Below, one piece after another: positions 63,064 through 64,000 of a stretch of 64,000 nt of DNA. Origin of the DNA: Chitinophaga rupis (GTDB lineage: Bacteria; Bacteroidota; Bacteroidia; Chitinophagales; Chitinophagaceae); assembly GCF_900109685.1 (NCBI RefSeq), contig NZ_FOBB01000009.1:1-64000 (forward strand), in the 5' to 3' direction. The position numbers were made by a program, and so were the translations under genes. Position 1 is the stretch's first letter. Each line of letters starts with the position of its first letter. The notes beneath the pieces are model-generated. The model worked only from the letters and a program-made list of their open reading frames with translations, was not told where the DNA came from and ran no database searches.

Positions 63064-64000
63064 ATGAAAAATATTACATCCTTTTACCTTTTACTGCTAT
63101 TCGTGTGCCTCGGAATGCAGGTTCGGGTACAGGCACAAACCAATCAGCTTCATGGGAGGGTGCTGGACGCCACCTCTAAAAAACCGCTTCCATTTGTAAC
63201 AATTACCAACACGGCCAACAAAAAAGCATCCCAGAAATCAGATGCCGACGGTAATTTCAGTATGGCCGTTACCGGTAGATCAACGCTGTTATTCAGCTAT
63301 GTAGGCTACAAAAGCCATACCGTGAATGTTTCTCCGGCAGATACCGGCATCACGGTTACTATGGAAACAGACATCTCAGGCCTCAGTGAAGTAGTAGTGA
63401 TCGGTTACGGCCAGCAACAGAAAAAGGACCTTACCAGCGCTGTTGCCAGCATTTCCGGTAAAGAGCTGAGCGAGATGCCCGTCACTAACATCAACAGCGC
63501 ACTGCAATCCAGGGTGCCGGGGGTGCAGGTAACCAACGGCGGCTTTGAGCCGGGTGGTGGTACTAATATAAAGATCCGGGGTATCAACTCTTTAACGGAA
63601 GGCTCAGGCCCTACCTATGTGGTGGATGGTGTGATCATGACCGGCGATATCCGCGAGATCAACCCATACGATATTGAATCCATAGATGTGCTGAAAGATG
63701 CTTCTGCCGCTGCTATTTACGGCGCCAGGGCCGCTGCCGGCGTGGTGATCATTACTACCAAAAAAGCAAAGGCAGGCCGCGCTTCAGTAGACTATAACGG
63801 CTACTATGGCATCCAGAAAATATCACGCGCCTACGATTTTATTGATGCAAAGGATTATGCCAACCTTCGAAGAGTAGCCCTGAGCGACGAAGATCCGGTA
63901 GCATGGCCGCTGAACGATCCTAAAACAGATTCCGTGGTGTTCAGCCCCCGGGAGCTGCAAAGCCTTGCGGCCGGTAAATCCTATAACTGGGTAGATGCTA
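63064..64000 (+). CDS. SusC/RagA-family TonB-dependent transporter, N-terminal part (cut by window edge)
   Basis: The frame from ATG 63064 is open to the window end (312 codons). It has a signal peptide (ending near VQAQ, 25), a carboxypeptidase-like domain (LHGRVLDATSKKPLPFVTIT), VVVIGYGQQQKKDL and a plug domain (LQSRVPGVQVTNG, IKIRGINSLTEG, VLKDASAAAIYGARAAAG). The barrel lies outside. It diverges from the AraC gene over 167 bp and starts another utilisation locus. Confidence 0.93.
   Translation, partial: MKNITSFYLLLLFVCLGMQVRVQAQTNQLHGRVLDATSKKPLPFVTITNTANKKASQKSDADGNFSMAVTGRSTLLFSYVGYKSHTVNVSPADTGITVTMETDISGLSEVVVIGYGQQQKKDLTSAVASISGKELSEMPVTNINSALQSRVPGVQVTNGGFEPGGGTNIKIRGINSLTEGSGPTYVVDGVIMTGDIREINPYDIESIDVLKDASAAAIYGARAAAGVVIITTKKAKAGRASVDYNGYYGIQKISRAYDFIDAKDYANLRRVALSDEDPVAWPLNDPKTDSVVFSPRELQSLAAGKSYNWVDA

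Overview
The window looks like chromosome of a Bacteroidota bacterium of the Chitinophaga type. The signs are three SusC/SusD-type loci, a type IX secretion (Por) tail on a glycosidase, promoters with the Bacteroidota TAnnTTTG -7 box, many AraC-type PUL regulators and families such as PafA. No rRNA, tRNA or CRISPR array was seen. Species assignment is inference.

Layout. 1-0.4 kb: end of an IS3-family element. 0.6-1.0 kb: diheme c-type cytochrome. 1.2-8.2 kb: a light-sensing operon with heme oxygenase, a phytochrome made only of its photosensory module, a 1496-residue CheB-CheR-PAS-histidine kinase, and a single-domain response regulator. 8.3-13.1 kb: small metabolic genes (NmrA-type reductase, DUF1772, diheme cytochrome, PhnB-like, RibD/DHFR-like, SRPBCC). 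13.2-26.0 kb: PafA phosphatase, SusD, SusC, glycerophosphodiesterase, GlpF, GlpK and GlpD, all on the minus strand, with a divergent GlpR-type regulator. Read together this is a candidate Sus-type locus for glycerophosphodiesters rather than a glycan. 26.1-32.5 kb: PhnB-like protein, CehA/McbA-type PHP hydrolase, PfkB kinase, pentapeptide-like protein, small membrane proteins, AraC regulator. 32.6-38.1 kb: a secreted multi-domain GH78-type protein with a divergent AraC gene and an SDR. 38.4-53.9 kb: a polysaccharide utilisation locus (SusC, SusD, GH95, GH36, SGNH esterase, AraC) joined to L-fucose catabolism (FucD, sodium symporter, SDR).

53.95-61.7 kb is accessory DNA: a serine hydrolase, two XRE regulators around a palindromic operator, small orphan genes, a frameshifted gene, a gene-poor stretch, an AT-rich NACHT NTPase (candidate phage defence) and an internally deleted IS. 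A near-perfect copy of the 3' end of the fucose-locus SDR lies about 7 kb downstream of the original and is split by the IS, so this segment may be an insertion. 61.7-64 kb: DUF2945 protein, AraC regulator and the start of a third SusC gene that runs off the window.

Starts were moved to internal ATG codons where the longest open frame began at TTG or GTG inside a promoter box, or upstream of a clear signal peptide.
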